From assembly GCF_002887595.1 (NCBI RefSeq), contig NZ_PEBU01000001.1, positions 186,001 through 250,000 on the forward strand: a DNA stretch of 64,000 nt. The letters run 5' to 3'. This document shows positions 34,942 to 43,551 of the stretch, piece after piece (positions within the stretch are counted from its first letter, which is position 1; each line of letters opens with the position of its first letter). The notes under the pieces were generated by a model, which was given only the letters and a program-made list of their open reading frames with translations, searched no databases and was not told the DNA's origin. Source of the DNA: Bowmanella denitrificans. GTDB taxonomy: Bacteria; Pseudomonadota; Gammaproteobacteria; Enterobacterales; Alteromonadaceae. A program made the position numbers and the translations under genes.

Positions 34942-35793
34942 ATGTTATTAAGAGATGCCATGTACTCCGGAAGTCAAATAGTCGAAAATCTGGCCGATAA
35001 TTTTGGCTCAACCTCTGTTATTGGTTATGAACAGAACAGTATCATTCTGTTGCGTACACATCTTCCAGCGATGAGTGGTCAGCTGTATGCCGGTTCGCAT
35101 TTAAAAATAGGCGTATGCCTGTCGGCAGGTGGGCTGGTTAGATACGATAATCGCTCATGGCATTGGAAACGAGGCAGTGTGCTGATTACCGCCCCGCATG
35201 AAAATGGCAGTTTTGACTCCCCCGATGTGTCGATGTTGGGAATAGCTATTGATACCGCAACGTTCTGTAAATCCTGTCAGTCTGATAAGGCGCAATATCT
35301 ATCGGTAGTAGTTGAGGACGAGGTGATAGCGTCTGTGATTACCGCCATGTGGACATGCGCAGAGTACCACGGTGACTGCCCGCTGTTTATTCATGAAGGG
35401 ATATCTGTATTGCTAGGCCGAATCGCTGCGTTGTCGGATGTAGAGCACAAGCATGTTCACGGTATTGGGTTAAGTTATCGACAGATAAGTTGCGTCACTG
35501 AGTACATAAAAACGCATATGGATCAGGATATTAAAACCAATGCTCTAGCAGATCTCGTGGGAATGAAACCAAAGCAATTCTCCCGTGCATTAGAGACATC
35601 AACCGGCATCACGCCTTACAAATACATTTTAAAAAACCGGATGAGTGAGGCAAAGCGTTATCTTGAACAGGGATATTGTATTACTCAGGTAGCCGGGTTA
35701 GTTGGTTATAATAATCCCAGTAAATTTTCCGCTGCATTTAGCCGGATAATTGGCTGTTCTCCTTCTCAATGGAGAGCGCGCAAAATAGATTAG
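34942..35793 (+). CDS. AraC-family regulator, YbtA/PchR-like
   Basis: A 283-aa transcription factor. The C-terminal 100 residues are an AraC double helix-turn-helix (DIKTNALADLVGMKPKQFSR, then CITQVAGLVGYNNPSKFSAA and FSRIIGCSPSQWR). The N-terminal part (HLKIGVCLSAGGLVRYDNRS) resembles PchR/YbtA-type siderophore-responsive domains. The open frame runs further upstream, but that part overlaps the receptor gene antisense; ATG 34942 or ATG 34960 (AAGAGA just before it) are the plausible starts. It diverges from the FyuA-like receptor and probably activates it when the siderophore is bound. Confidence 0.85.
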   Translation: MLLRDAMYSGSQIVENLADNFGSTSVIGYEQNSIILLRTHLPAMSGQLYAGSHLKIGVCLSAGGLVRYDNRSWHWKRGSVLITAPHENGSFDSPDVSMLGIAIDTATFCKSCQSDKAQYLSVVVEDEVIASVITAMWTCAEYHGDCPLFIHEGISVLLGRIAALSDVEHKHVHGIGLSYRQISCVTEYIKTHMDQDIKTNALADLVGMKPKQFSRALETSTGITPYKYILKNRMSEAKRYLEQGYCITQVAGLVGYNNPSKFSAAFSRIIGCSPSQWRARKID

Positions 35794-35983
35794 TTTTATA
35801 GACTGTTCGTCACAACGAAAGTAGGGAGACAGATCTGAGAGTAGTGTTCATATCGAGGTAGCAGCAAATGTAGCACCACTTTCTGACGGATGACAATGGA
35901 CAGCCCTAGACCAATATGAACTATAAACCGCATAGAAATAGGGATTTCGGTGATTTACTGGATGGTATTGGACAGTGTAGAAC

Positions 35984-36045
35984 TTGAATATGGTGCCTGG
36001 GGTCGGACTCGAACCGACACAATGTTGCCATCGGCGGATTTTGAA
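35984..36045. repeat. 62-bp repeat at the tRNA-Leu 3' part (att-like, tRNA-proximal end)
   Basis: This is identical to 32290-32351. It overlaps the intact tRNA-Leu gene, so this end retains a complete tRNA while the other end carries only the 3' fragment, the orientation expected for insertion into the tRNA 3' end. Confidence 0.85.
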
Positions 36046-36077
36046 TCCGCTGCGTCTACCAATTTCGCCACCCAGGC
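35991..36077 (-). tRNA. tRNA-Leu (CAA anticodon)
   Basis: The minus strand folds as a class II tRNA of 87 bases. Acceptor GCCTGGG pairs with CCCAGGC, the D-loop contains GGTAGACGC, and the anticodon stem GCGGA/TCCGC carries loop TTCAAAA, so the anticodon is CAA (reads UUG). A short variable arm follows, then GTCGGTTCGAGTCCGAC as T-arm, ending ACCA with encoded CCA. Its 3' part is duplicated at 32290. The 5' side is followed by a run of hairpins and partial tRNA 5' copies. TATAAT (minus strand, 36097-36102) lies 20 bases before the mature 5' end as a possible -10 element. Confidence 0.97.
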
Positions 36078-36753
36078 AAGGGGGACATTTACTCAGATTA
36101 TAGTGTTATCGGTAGATTGAGAGTGCCTTGCACTCTTGCGTCTACCAATTTATTCGTCACGTCCTGTGACTCACCTGCTGTGCAGGCCAGCTAAAACTGT
36201 TCAAATTTGCTCCCGGCAAATTTGTCGCCACCCAGGCAAGGGAGGTCTTTCAAACAAATTATGGTTTTCAGCTTCTAAGAGTGCTTTGCACTCTCGCTGC
36301 GGTCGCTACCGGCCTCCTGCCTATCGCGACACTAGTGCTTCCTGCACGTCGTCTACCATTATGCCTCTCAGTTAAGGGAGGTCTTACACCCGACAATGAT
36401 GCCAAGGGCTTGGCTGTCAGAGTGGCAGGCATTATAGCGACTGGCTTTGGCCATGCAAGTATTTTGTCATAATTGCCCTTGCAACTGTTTAATAAACCGT
36501 CACTTAGGCGTTCTGGCGGCAATTGTTGCTGTTCCCGACCCTAACCGGTCAGGCACTGTTTTTAAGCCGCAGCTAGTACCTGCGCCAGCCTTGTTGTTGC
36601 GGTAGCGACAAATCAATGCGTTATCTCGTTGTTGATTGGCATGTTTTTATTTAACATCCTGTAAAACCACAATGGTTAATTGATAACCATGCGCTCGGAT
36701 TTTTACCAAGCAACCAAACAAAAACACCGCAGGCCGCAGGAGGGCCAGACTGA
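36078..36753. other. Gene-free tRNA spacer with serial hairpins and degenerate tRNA 5' copies
   Basis: No gene is supported. Perfect small hairpins occur at 36119-36135 (AGAGTGC/GCACTCT), 36156-36170 (GTCAC/GTGAC), 36174-36186 (CCTGC/GCAGG), 36202-36224 (CAAATTTGC/GCAAATTTG) and 36278-36294 (AGAGTGC/GCACTCT again). Around them are pieces of the tRNA-Leu 5' half: GCGTCTACCAATTT at 36138, GTCGCCACCCAGGCAAGGG at 36224, and a degraded CGTCTACCATTATGCCTCTC near 36351. The stretch reads like decayed tandem tRNA copies that have accumulated palindromic inserts. The last 200 bases carry the leader of the SMP-30 gene. Confidence 0.6.
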
Positions 36754-37665
36754 ATGCATTCACTTATTCGTATTGCCCTGGCCCTGATGCCCTTTTCACT
36801 CTGTGCCCAGCAACAGGCTATTGATAGCCTTGATTACATCACTGATGGTGTATTTACCAAAGGCGTGGAAGGCCCGGTGGTAGACAATAACGGCGTGCTG
36901 TATGCGGTGAATTATGCCGAGCAGGGCACTATTGGCAAAGTAACCGCAGCAGGCCAGGCCGAGCTACTGGTTAAACTGCCCGGTGATTCGGTGGGAAATG
37001 GCCTGCGTTTTAACAGCAACGGGCAATTACTGGTGGCCGACTATGTTAATCACAACGTGCTGGCGATAGATATGCACAGCCTGCAAATTAGTGTATTTGC
37101 CCACGAGCCCGCCATGCATCAGCCCAATGATATTGCTATCAGCGCCACGGACGTTGTGTATGCCAGCGATCCGAACTGGGCTGACAGCAGCGGTCAGCTT
37201 TGGGTTATCAGTCCACAGGGGCAGGTCACATTGGTGGAAAAAGATATGGGCACCACCAACGGGGTGGAAGTCAGTACAGACGAGCAGTATTTGTATGTGA
37301 ATGAATCGGTGCAGCGTAAAGTCTGGCGTTACAAGCTGGACGCCGAGGGGATGCCCAAAGACAAAACCCTGTTTCACCAGTTTGACGACCACGGCCTGGA
37401 TGGCATGCGCAGTGACACCCAGGGCAATTTGTATATTGCCCGTTATGGTTCCGGCACGGTAGCGGTGTTGTCGCCCACCGGCGAGCTACTGCGCGAATAT
37501 CGATTGAAGGGGCAGCACCCTACCAATGTTGCCTTTGGCGGTGATGACGGCAAAACCTTATTTGTGACAATGCAGCAACGCGGCGCCATTGAAACCTTCA
37601 GGGTAGAACACCCCGGCCGCGCCCATATGCTGCAGCAACAGTTTAGCCACCAACCGGCCCCGTAA
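36754..37665 (+). CDS. Exported SMP-30/gluconolactonase-like beta-propeller
   Basis: A 303-aa protein with a short signal peptide (ending LCAQQ). The body is a six-bladed SMP-30/gluconolactonase/LRE-type propeller. Candidate metal ligands of the family are visible: Glu in KGVEGPVVD (about residue 39), Asn in MHQPNDIAI and TTNGVEVS, and Asp in HGLDGMRSD. Family members hydrolyse lactones such as glucono-lactone or organophosphates; the substrate here is not determinable. ATG 36754 has a strong GGAGG. The RDD gene follows after 67 bases. Confidence 0.88.
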   Translation: MHSLIRIALALMPFSLCAQQQAIDSLDYITDGVFTKGVEGPVVDNNGVLYAVNYAEQGTIGKVTAAGQAELLVKLPGDSVGNGLRFNSNGQLLVADYVNHNVLAIDMHSLQISVFAHEPAMHQPNDIAISATDVVYASDPNWADSSGQLWVISPQGQVTLVEKDMGTTNGVEVSTDEQYLYVNESVQRKVWRYKLDAEGMPKDKTLFHQFDDHGLDGMRSDTQGNLYIARYGSGTVAVLSPTGELLREYRLKGQHPTNVAFGGDDGKTLFVTMQQRGAIETFRVEHPGRAHMLQQQFSHQPAP

Positions 37666-37732
37666 GGATTGACTACCCCGGCAGCGCACAGGCTGGTAGA
37701 CTCCGCACTGTTTTGACCAGCCGGAAGCCGCC

Positions 37733-38239
37733 ATGACCGAACAAGCCACTTTCCCCCGCGCCGGGTTTTTCCGCCGCCTGGCCGCCATAGTGTACGACAG
37801 TTTGGTGGCCCTGGCGGTGTTTATGGTGGCAGGTATTCTGATTACCGTACTGCTGATTATTCTGCTGGAAAACGGTGTATTGGATAAACAGGGCTATCAG
37901 CACAGTATGGAAGCCATCGGCCATTCGCCATGGCTGTCGCGGCTGATATTTACCTGGGCCATGCTGTGGACCTTAGGCTTCTTTTTATGGTTCTGGCGTA
38001 ACGGCGGCCAGACGATTGGCATGCGCGCCTGGCGGCTGCGCCTGTTCAGCACCAACGAGCAACCACTGGGCTATGGCCGGGCATTGTGGCGCCTGCTGTG
38101 TTCGTTAGGCGGCCTGGGTACCCTGCTGGTACTGTTTGACGTGAAACACAAACAATCTCTGCAGGACCGGCTGGCGCACACCGAAATGCTGGTGCTAAGT
38201 AAAGATGCCAATCATCACAAAGCCTGGAAAGATCTTTGA
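37733..38239 (+). CDS. RDD-family inner-membrane protein
   Basis: A 168-aa polytopic protein of the RDD family, named for conserved Arg-Asp-Asp residues. PRAGFFRRLAAIVYDSLVAL is the usual first segment with RR and D; membrane segments lie near 20-42, 64-85 and 112-130. GQTIGMRAWRLRL and QSLQDRLAHTEML are typical conserved stretches. The function of most RDD proteins is unknown; some are Na+(Li+)/H+ antiporters or assembly factors. It follows the SMP-30 gene on the same strand with GGAAG before its ATG. Confidence 0.9.
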   Translation: MTEQATFPRAGFFRRLAAIVYDSLVALAVFMVAGILITVLLIILLENGVLDKQGYQHSMEAIGHSPWLSRLIFTWAMLWTLGFFLWFWRNGGQTIGMRAWRLRLFSTNEQPLGYGRALWRLLCSLGGLGTLLVLFDVKHKQSLQDRLAHTEMLVLSKDANHHKAWKDL

Positions 38240-38321
38240 GCCTGACTTGATCCTGGTCAAAATATCACCACCCCGGATTGCCTAAGCTAAACATACCGCT
38301 AAAAGCTTCCATGGGTGTTCT

Positions 38322-38771
38322 ATGAAATTCCTACTTCCTGCCGGTCTGGCGTTGCTACTGCTAAGTTGCAGTCAGGGCGCTGACTCACCAAGAGGTTTCA
38401 GTCTGCCCGAAGGCAATCAAGCCAAAGGGGAATTAGTGTTCAGAAAGTACCAATGTCTGGCCTGCCACAGCTTAAAAGGCTTTGAGGACGACAGCACTGA
38501 AAAGCAGTTACCCACACCGGTAAGATTAGGCGGCAATGTCAGCCAGATTAAAACCTATGCAGAGCTGGTGACATCGGTAATCAACCCGTCACACAAGATA
38601 GCCCAGAATTATATGCCATCCGCGGTATCGGATGACCAGGGGCATTCTAAGATGCGTAATTACAATGATCTGATGACGGTTAGCGAACTGGTCGACTTGG
38701 TAGCCTTTTTACAACCGCAATATCAATTGGTGCCGTATCGGCGCACCGACTACCCCACGTTTCTGCCGTAA
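38322..38771 (+). CDS. Mono-haem c-type cytochrome lipoprotein
   Basis: A 149-aa protein beginning with a lipoprotein signal (LLLLSC lipobox, Cys near 16), so it is anchored to a membrane on the periplasmic side. One haem-attachment site CLACH lies near residue 46-50 (YQCLACHSLKGF), and Met in QNYMPSAVSD near 105 is the likely sixth ligand. MTVSELVDLVAFLQPQY is the usual C-terminal helix of small cytochromes c. No redox partner gene is adjacent. It is followed by a perfect hairpin. Confidence 0.9.
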   Translation: MKFLLPAGLALLLLSCSQGADSPRGFSLPEGNQAKGELVFRKYQCLACHSLKGFEDDSTEKQLPTPVRLGGNVSQIKTYAELVTSVINPSHKIAQNYMPSAVSDDQGHSKMRNYNDLMTVSELVDLVAFLQPQYQLVPYRRTDYPTFLP

Positions 38772-38772
38772 C

Positions 38773-38796
38773 TGGCATGGCCCGAAGGCCATGCCA
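38773..38796. terminator. Perfect hairpin between convergent genes
   Basis: TGGCATGGCC (38773-38782) pairs perfectly with GGCCATGCCA (38787-38796) around CGAA, a stable tetraloop. It lies between the cytochrome gene and the converging PEP-CTERM gene and probably serves both. There is no T-tract on either side. Confidence 0.7.
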
Positions 38797-38803
38797 ACCG
38801 TGC

Positions 38804-39364
38804 TTACAGGCGTCTTCTTAGCAGCAATAAGCCGCTCGCCAACAACAGTAGAGTGGCGGGCACCGGTACCTGGGCAGCGTCCTGCACCTGAATGGTCAGG
38901 GCAGAGAGCTGCGGCATCAGCAGATCCTGGTTATCAAAACTCACCAGGCTCAGGCTGTCCAGGCCAATGCTGTGCAAACCCGCGCTGATGGCGCGAAAGC
39001 TCAACGTGGCCAGCACAAAATCTGTGCCTTGCTTTGCCCCTATCACTAAGGCGTCGGCAAACAGATCCGCATAGTCATCCAGCGTCAGGGTACCGGCCAG
39101 GGCATTGTGGTTGTCCATCTGCAACGAGCCAAGACCATCGTCAAAGCCGTCGCCGAACTGCCAGCCGGTCAGTTCCAGCCCGGCCAGCGCATAGCTGACC
39201 TGGCCGGAAAAGCCACCGAGTAACTCGTTAAAGTCGCTTACCCGTAGTTGTACATTCAGGCTGTCCCCGACCTGCACCGGGTTCTGGTCGCTTTGCCATG
39301 TCAACAAAGCCGCCTGGCCAGCAGAACTAAAGGCCAGCAATATAGTCATCAATAGTGCTTTCAT
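38804..39364 (-). CDS. Cohesin-like protein with PEP-CTERM-type sorting tail
   Basis: A 186-aa exported protein. A signal peptide (about 18 aa ending GQA) precedes a beta-sandwich of about 135 residues resembling a cohesin/carbohydrate-binding-like fold (QVGDSLNVQLRV, FSGQVSYALAGLEL, VLATLSFRAISAGLHSIGL). The C-terminus is a tripartite sorting signal: VPVPATLLLLASGLLLLRRRL, i.e. a VPxPA-type motif, a membrane helix and an Arg cluster. Such tails are processed by exosortases. It starts 11 bases after the dockerin-tailed collagenase gene, so the two form an operon. A cohesin-dockerin pairing is the natural inference. Confidence 0.75.
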   Translation of the reverse strand: MKALLMTILLAFSSAGQAALLTWQSDQNPVQVGDSLNVQLRVSDFNELLGGFSGQVSYALAGLELTGWQFGDGFDDGLGSLQMDNHNALAGTLTLDDYADLFADALVIGAKQGTDFVLATLSFRAISAGLHSIGLDSLSLVSFDNQDLLMPQLSALTIQVQDAAQVPVPATLLLLASGLLLLRRRL

Positions 39365-39375
39365 CTGTTACTTCC

Positions 39376-41721
39376 TCAGGATGCAATGGCGCAGCGTGGT
39401 AAATCACACTGGCCGGAAAGGGCACGGATATCACGCTGATCTACCCGGCCGTCACCGTTAAAATCAAATTCAGCGCCAAGGGTGGTGGGGTTGCGTAAAC
39501 GCTGCATAAATAACTGCACGTCACGGCTGTCGATACTGTTGTTGCCGTCCAGATCGGCAGGGTTGGTATTGCCTGCACACTCACCGGCACCGGCTACCAG
39601 GCACACCAGCCACTGGTCAAATGGTTGATCAAAACGGCTGCCCCAGTCACTGATGATATCCTCATAAGGGGTGAATTCCGGCAGTTCGCCACCGTTATCC
39701 GCTTCGCTTTGCCCACAGGTCCACACCCAGTAGCCGGAACCTGTGTAGCCATTTTCACTGTCGTCGTACAGCCAGTACCAACCGTTGGCCTGCGCCTCGG
39801 GCTTGGCTTTCCACTGCCAGTCAAATAAACAGCCTTCATTGCCTGCTGCATACTTAGCAGCGCGCATACTGGGCAGAAGTTGCTGGTCAATCTCGACCCG
39901 CTGATTTTCCATCATGTAGCGCACAGCCAAATACCCCCAGTAATACACTCGGGCGGTATCACCGTTAGCGTAAGTGGTCTGAAACAGCTGGCTCAGGTCA
40001 TAAGTGCCCTGCGCCGCTACGGCCAGTGCGTTAGGATTGGTGTTGGGCTGCGACAGATATTCGGCCACGCCTTCACCCCACCACACAGAATTGGCGGGCT
40101 GGTCACCAAAACCGCCCCATTTGTTAAAACGCCCATCCAGATAGTGAATGTATTCGTGCTCCAGATTCCACACCACAAAGTCGGGTTGCAGCCAGGTGGC
40201 CTGGAAGGCAATAAAACGGGCCTGATTGCCGCTAACAGCCGGATCACCTTCCAGATACATACCGCCGTTATCAGTGTTGATGCCAAAGAAAGTACCGGCA
40301 TAATTCTGATAATCAGACGACGACTGGAAGATCACGACCTCCAGATCTTCGTTTAAATCGTCGGCCACCGGGGTGGCAGGATTGGTGCCAAAGGTTTGAT
40401 GGAAAAGTTGTTCCTGACCGGCCAGGGAGGCACAGATCTGCCCGAGGTTTTCGCTGCTGATAGGCTCCTGGAAGCGTACTTTCAGGGTACTGCCACAGAC
40501 ATGATTGCCAGACAGCACCACGGCTTCTAAATCAAAATCACAGGCATTGCCATACAGGTCACAATTAGCACTGTCGTAGAAGCTGACCATGCCCTGGGCA
40601 TTAATCCAGCCATTGGCTCCCACACCGTCATAACTGTACGTGGCCAGAATGCTTTGCATACTGGGGCGCACGGTATCGGCTATCTGCCCGCCCATTTGCA
40701 GGAAGCGTCCCAGTTCAGATACCGCGTCAGACCATTGATATTCGCGGGTATGACTGACCAGCCACAGGCCCTGCTGCATCACAAAGCTCTGCAGGTTGGT
40801 GATAATTTCCGGATGCGTCGCCAGCACCTGGGCATAGTCCTGCTGCTGTTGTTGCATGGCGTTGTAGTAATGGGTCAGCAGTTGCGTGACACCACTTTCC
40901 TCATAGCCAATTCCCCAGTTGTCAGTGCGGTCCACCGTATTGGCATAACCCAACAACGCCTGGCTGAATCTGGCCATATAAGGTAAGCGATTGGTGCCAG
41001 AACTGTTAACCAGGATCAGCATCTCGTAGCGGGTCATAAAATCCCGCGATGCACTGCCGTTAAACTGCACAAAATGCGCGCCGCCAAAGTAACTGTCGAA
41101 GGCCTGCTGAAGTTGTTGTTTATAGGCTGCCTGGAACTGGCGGGTACTGCCGGCAGACGTCTCGGCCCAGTGCATGGCACGCAGGAAAGTCACCAGCTTT
41201 TCCAGCTCGGTAGCGCCAGTGGCGGTGCTGCCATCGTAGCCCGCCAGCACATCGTTAATAGCTCCGACAATACTCAGTAAATTAGCGTCACTGAACATGC
41301 CGCTGCCAACCCAGGACACATTGTACAAACCATACAGGCAACTGGTCAGTTGCCCCTGTTTTACCGCGTCCACCAGCGCACTGCCGGTCAGACCCTGTAA
41401 TTCACTGGCACTGCTGCAACTGCTGGCAACCGCATTAAGGCTGGCAGATTGTTTATTCAGCGCCTGACTGGCGGCTTTTTTGCTTTTCAGCACCGGCAGA
41501 CGCTCGGATTGCATCAGACGCTGCTGAAATTCCAACGGCGATAAGGTGCGTGGTGGTCGGGGCGGATGCTGTTCACCAGTATCCACGCCATGTTCTATCG
41601 TCAGAACAGATTGTCTGCTAAGCGGGTTTTGGCCCGGGTCTTGCGGATGGTCCTGCCCGGCTTGCGCCTGACTCGTTGCCCCCAGGGCTAACGCCATCCA
41701 GCACAGAAGTGGAGCTTTCAT
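39376..41721 (-). CDS. Secreted M9-type collagenase with C-terminal dockerin
   Basis: A 781-aa secreted zinc metalloprotease of the M9 (microbial collagenase) group. A signal peptide (about 21 aa ending QAQA) is followed by an N-terminal activator-like helical domain (about 95-390) and a catalytic domain with HEYIH at 522-526 and the third ligand Glu550 in WWGEGVAEYL. The last 60 residues are a dockerin-like module with two calcium-loop repeats (DLDGNNSIDSRD and DFNGDGRVDQRD). ATG 41719-41721 has GAGGAAG upstream. The downstream cohesin-like PEP-CTERM gene is 11 bases away, suggesting that the protease is held at the cell surface. Confidence 0.9.
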   Translation of the reverse strand: MKAPLLCWMALALGATSQAQAGQDHPQDPGQNPLSRQSVLTIEHGVDTGEQHPPRPPRTLSPLEFQQRLMQSERLPVLKSKKAASQALNKQSASLNAVASSCSSASELQGLTGSALVDAVKQGQLTSCLYGLYNVSWVGSGMFSDANLLSIVGAINDVLAGYDGSTATGATELEKLVTFLRAMHWAETSAGSTRQFQAAYKQQLQQAFDSYFGGAHFVQFNGSASRDFMTRYEMLILVNSSGTNRLPYMARFSQALLGYANTVDRTDNWGIGYEESGVTQLLTHYYNAMQQQQQDYAQVLATHPEIITNLQSFVMQQGLWLVSHTREYQWSDAVSELGRFLQMGGQIADTVRPSMQSILATYSYDGVGANGWINAQGMVSFYDSANCDLYGNACDFDLEAVVLSGNHVCGSTLKVRFQEPISSENLGQICASLAGQEQLFHQTFGTNPATPVADDLNEDLEVVIFQSSSDYQNYAGTFFGINTDNGGMYLEGDPAVSGNQARFIAFQATWLQPDFVVWNLEHEYIHYLDGRFNKWGGFGDQPANSVWWGEGVAEYLSQPNTNPNALAVAAQGTYDLSQLFQTTYANGDTARVYYWGYLAVRYMMENQRVEIDQQLLPSMRAAKYAAGNEGCLFDWQWKAKPEAQANGWYWLYDDSENGYTGSGYWVWTCGQSEADNGGELPEFTPYEDIISDWGSRFDQPFDQWLVCLVAGAGECAGNTNPADLDGNNSIDSRDVQLFMQRLRNPTTLGAEFDFNGDGRVDQRDIRALSGQCDLPRCAIAS

Positions 41722-41794
41722 CTTTGCTTCCTCGTTTGTTGCTGATTGCTTTTTAGTTATTTGTGCCCACTACTCTGCTGGCTTATTTAAAATA

Positions 41795-41822
41795 GCATAC
41801 GATATATTGCATACAATATATT
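41795..41822. repeat. Tandem 14-bp repeat upstream of the collagenase gene
   Basis: GCATACGATATATT is followed immediately by GCATACAATATATT, differing at one base. It lies about 75 bp before the collagenase ATG in an AT-rich promoter region shared with the divergent SnoaL-like gene. This could be an operator for an unidentified regulator. Confidence 0.45.
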
Positions 41823-41954
41823 TTACTTATTTTTTATCATTCATTTACATTTGCCACCTTGTACCAGGCCAGCCACAGGCTATAACTAATGTCAGGGCCA
41901 ATATGGCCTGCCCTGTGTCTGTTAGCTTTGCAATCTGTCGGGAAGGGAAAAACG

Positions 41955-42356
41955 ATGACAAGAGATGAAGCCAGAATTTTCGCCGCCAGCTGGTTACCTG
42001 CCTGGACCGGCAATCATCCGGAACTGCTTATCAGCTTTTACGCCAGCGATGCGTTTTATCTGGATCCGGCTGAGCCGCAAGGCTTAAAAGGGCGGGAGGC
42101 CATCATGGCGCACTTTGTTAAATTACTGGCGCGCAATCCGGAATGGACCTGGCAGCAACTGGAGGCCATTCCGATGGAAATGGGCTTTGTTAACAAATGG
42201 CTGGCACGCATTCCGGTAGGCTACCAGCTCCTGGAAATTAAAGGCGTATGCCTGGTTCAGATCAACACGGACGGGCTGATCCAACGCAACGAAGTGTACT
42301 TTGACCGAAGCAGTTGGCTTGACTGCCTGAAGGCTGCCAAGCCAAAGGGGAATTAA
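41955..42356 (+). CDS. SnoaL/NTF2-fold protein
   Basis: A 133-aa protein of the SnoaL-like/NTF2 superfamily, cone-shaped folds that bind small molecules or catalyse aldol and isomerase reactions. Typical pieces are FAASWLPAWTGNHPELLISF, YASDAFYLDPAEP and LKGREAIMAHFVKLLARNP. ATG 41955 is chosen because GGAAGGGAAA lies in front and the fold begins there. It converges with the HupE-like gene, with only one base between their ends. The role is unknown. Confidence 0.8.
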   Translation: MTRDEARIFAASWLPAWTGNHPELLISFYASDAFYLDPAEPQGLKGREAIMAHFVKLLARNPEWTWQQLEAIPMEMGFVNKWLARIPVGYQLLEIKGVCLVQINTDGLIQRNEVYFDRSSWLDCLKAAKPKGN

Positions 42357-42357
42357 C

Positions 42358-43515
42358 CTAAAACAAGGTACGTTCCACCAGCCATATCAAGCCGGTACCC
42401 GTCAGGGCAACAGACAACGCCATGGAGGTTCTGGCGGCATAACCTCCCCTGCGTAATAACATAAAAGGTACAGCTAGCAGCAACAACACCGCCAGTTGCC
42501 CAAGCTCTACGCCAAGATTGAAATACAGCAAACGCCCCAATGACGGCACACCATTTGACGTGGCGCTGAGCAGGTAACTCAGGCCGACACCATGGATGAG
42601 TCCGAACAAAAAGATCACCCATGCCCGCCAACGTAAGTTGGGTTTGGCCTGGCGCAGCAGTATCAGGCTCTCAACACCAATGGCGGCGACGGTCAGCGCC
42701 ACCAATGGCTCTGTGATTGCGGGTGATACACTAAAAAGTCCGAAGTAGGCCAGTCCCAGGGTAATGGAATGCGCCAGGGTAAACAGGCTCACCCACCAGG
42801 CCAGACGCTTGATTGTCACCGGAATTAACATCAGCGCCAGAATAAACAGCAAGTGGTCCGCTCCTTCCCAGATATGCAGCATCCCCATCCAGATAAAATA
42901 CGGGTCTTCCTGCCACTGACTGTGACTTTCTACTGTGCCGCCATCGGCGCCCATGCCCATATCCTGGCGACTGAATTTGCGATTCGGGTCCAGGCCGGAA
43001 AAGGTTTCAGCCAAACTGGCTTGCCACTGATCAAGCAGGTCACTGACCGGAATACTCAGTTGGCTCTTATCAAACGCAAAGCGCATGCGCTGTTGCTGAT
43101 CGGCCATAAAGATACGGGTAAAATTCTGGTGCCCACGCCATTGTTCGGTAAACAATAAATAGCGGATATCCAGCGCATCCATGCCCTGCGGACACAGGAA
43201 GATCAGTTCAAACTGATAAGCCTGTATCTCTTTCAGTTCACGGGACAGTGCCTGAGCTTGAGTGCAATTACGCATACGCGCATCGACCTGCCAACCACGG
43301 CTCACCCAGGGCAGATAATATTCAGGAGGCTGAATATCGGCTTGCTCTTTGCCAGCCGTTAGCGGGTCGAGCTCCAGCAGATTATCTGCAGGCAGGGTAT
43401 ATAGAATGCGCACGCCAGGCTGCGCCACCTCAATGGCGGTGTCGGTAAAACCGCTCAGATGGCCGTGGCAAACAAAGCTGAAGACTGCCAGTACAACACT
43501 AAATAAATATTTCAT
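42358..43515 (-). CDS. HupE/UreJ-like membrane protein with N-terminal exported domain
   Basis: A 385-aa protein: a signal peptide (ending VCHG), a roughly 200-residue extracytoplasmic domain, then six to seven membrane helices. FIWMGMLHIWEGADHLLFIL and the SLFTLAHSITLGLAYF segment with its histidines are the hallmark of the HupE/UreJ_2 family, associated with nickel or other metal supply. A Met/His-containing loop (RQDMGMGADGGTVESHSQW) precedes the first helix. ATG 43513-43515 is chosen; a TTG two codons upstream is less likely. It follows the cohesin-like PEP-CTERM gene by 36 bases and may be the last gene of the phosphoesterase operon. Confidence 0.85.
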   Translation of the reverse strand: MKYLFSVVLAVFSFVCHGHLSGFTDTAIEVAQPGVRILYTLPADNLLELDPLTAGKEQADIQPPEYYLPWVSRGWQVDARMRNCTQAQALSRELKEIQAYQFELIFLCPQGMDALDIRYLLFTEQWRGHQNFTRIFMADQQQRMRFAFDKSQLSIPVSDLLDQWQASLAETFSGLDPNRKFSRQDMGMGADGGTVESHSQWQEDPYFIWMGMLHIWEGADHLLFILALMLIPVTIKRLAWWVSLFTLAHSITLGLAYFGLFSVSPAITEPLVALTVAAIGVESLILLRQAKPNLRWRAWVIFLFGLIHGVGLSYLLSATSNGVPSLGRLLYFNLGVELGQLAVLLLLAVPFMLLRRGGYAARTSMALSVALTGTGLIWLVERTLF

Positions 43516-43551
43516 CGGCAATATCCGGGCGCCGCAGCGCCCGCTGGGAAC

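Noticed and set aside
36119-36294. Could the hairpin run be a CRISPR array?
   Set aside because: The repeats are tiny palindromes of different sequence with irregular spacing; there are no uniform repeats and no cas genes.
36268-36522. Minus-strand open frame beside the tRNA
   Set aside because: It is built over hairpin repeats and degraded tRNA fragments, is Arg/Pro/Ala-rich, and has no ribosome site; such frames near tRNA spacers are usually spurious.
14087-36542. A 15-base identity (GCTGTTCCCGACCCT) shared by the dksA2 3' end and the region at 36528
   Set aside because: One match of this length is expected by chance in 64 kb, and flanking bases do not align.
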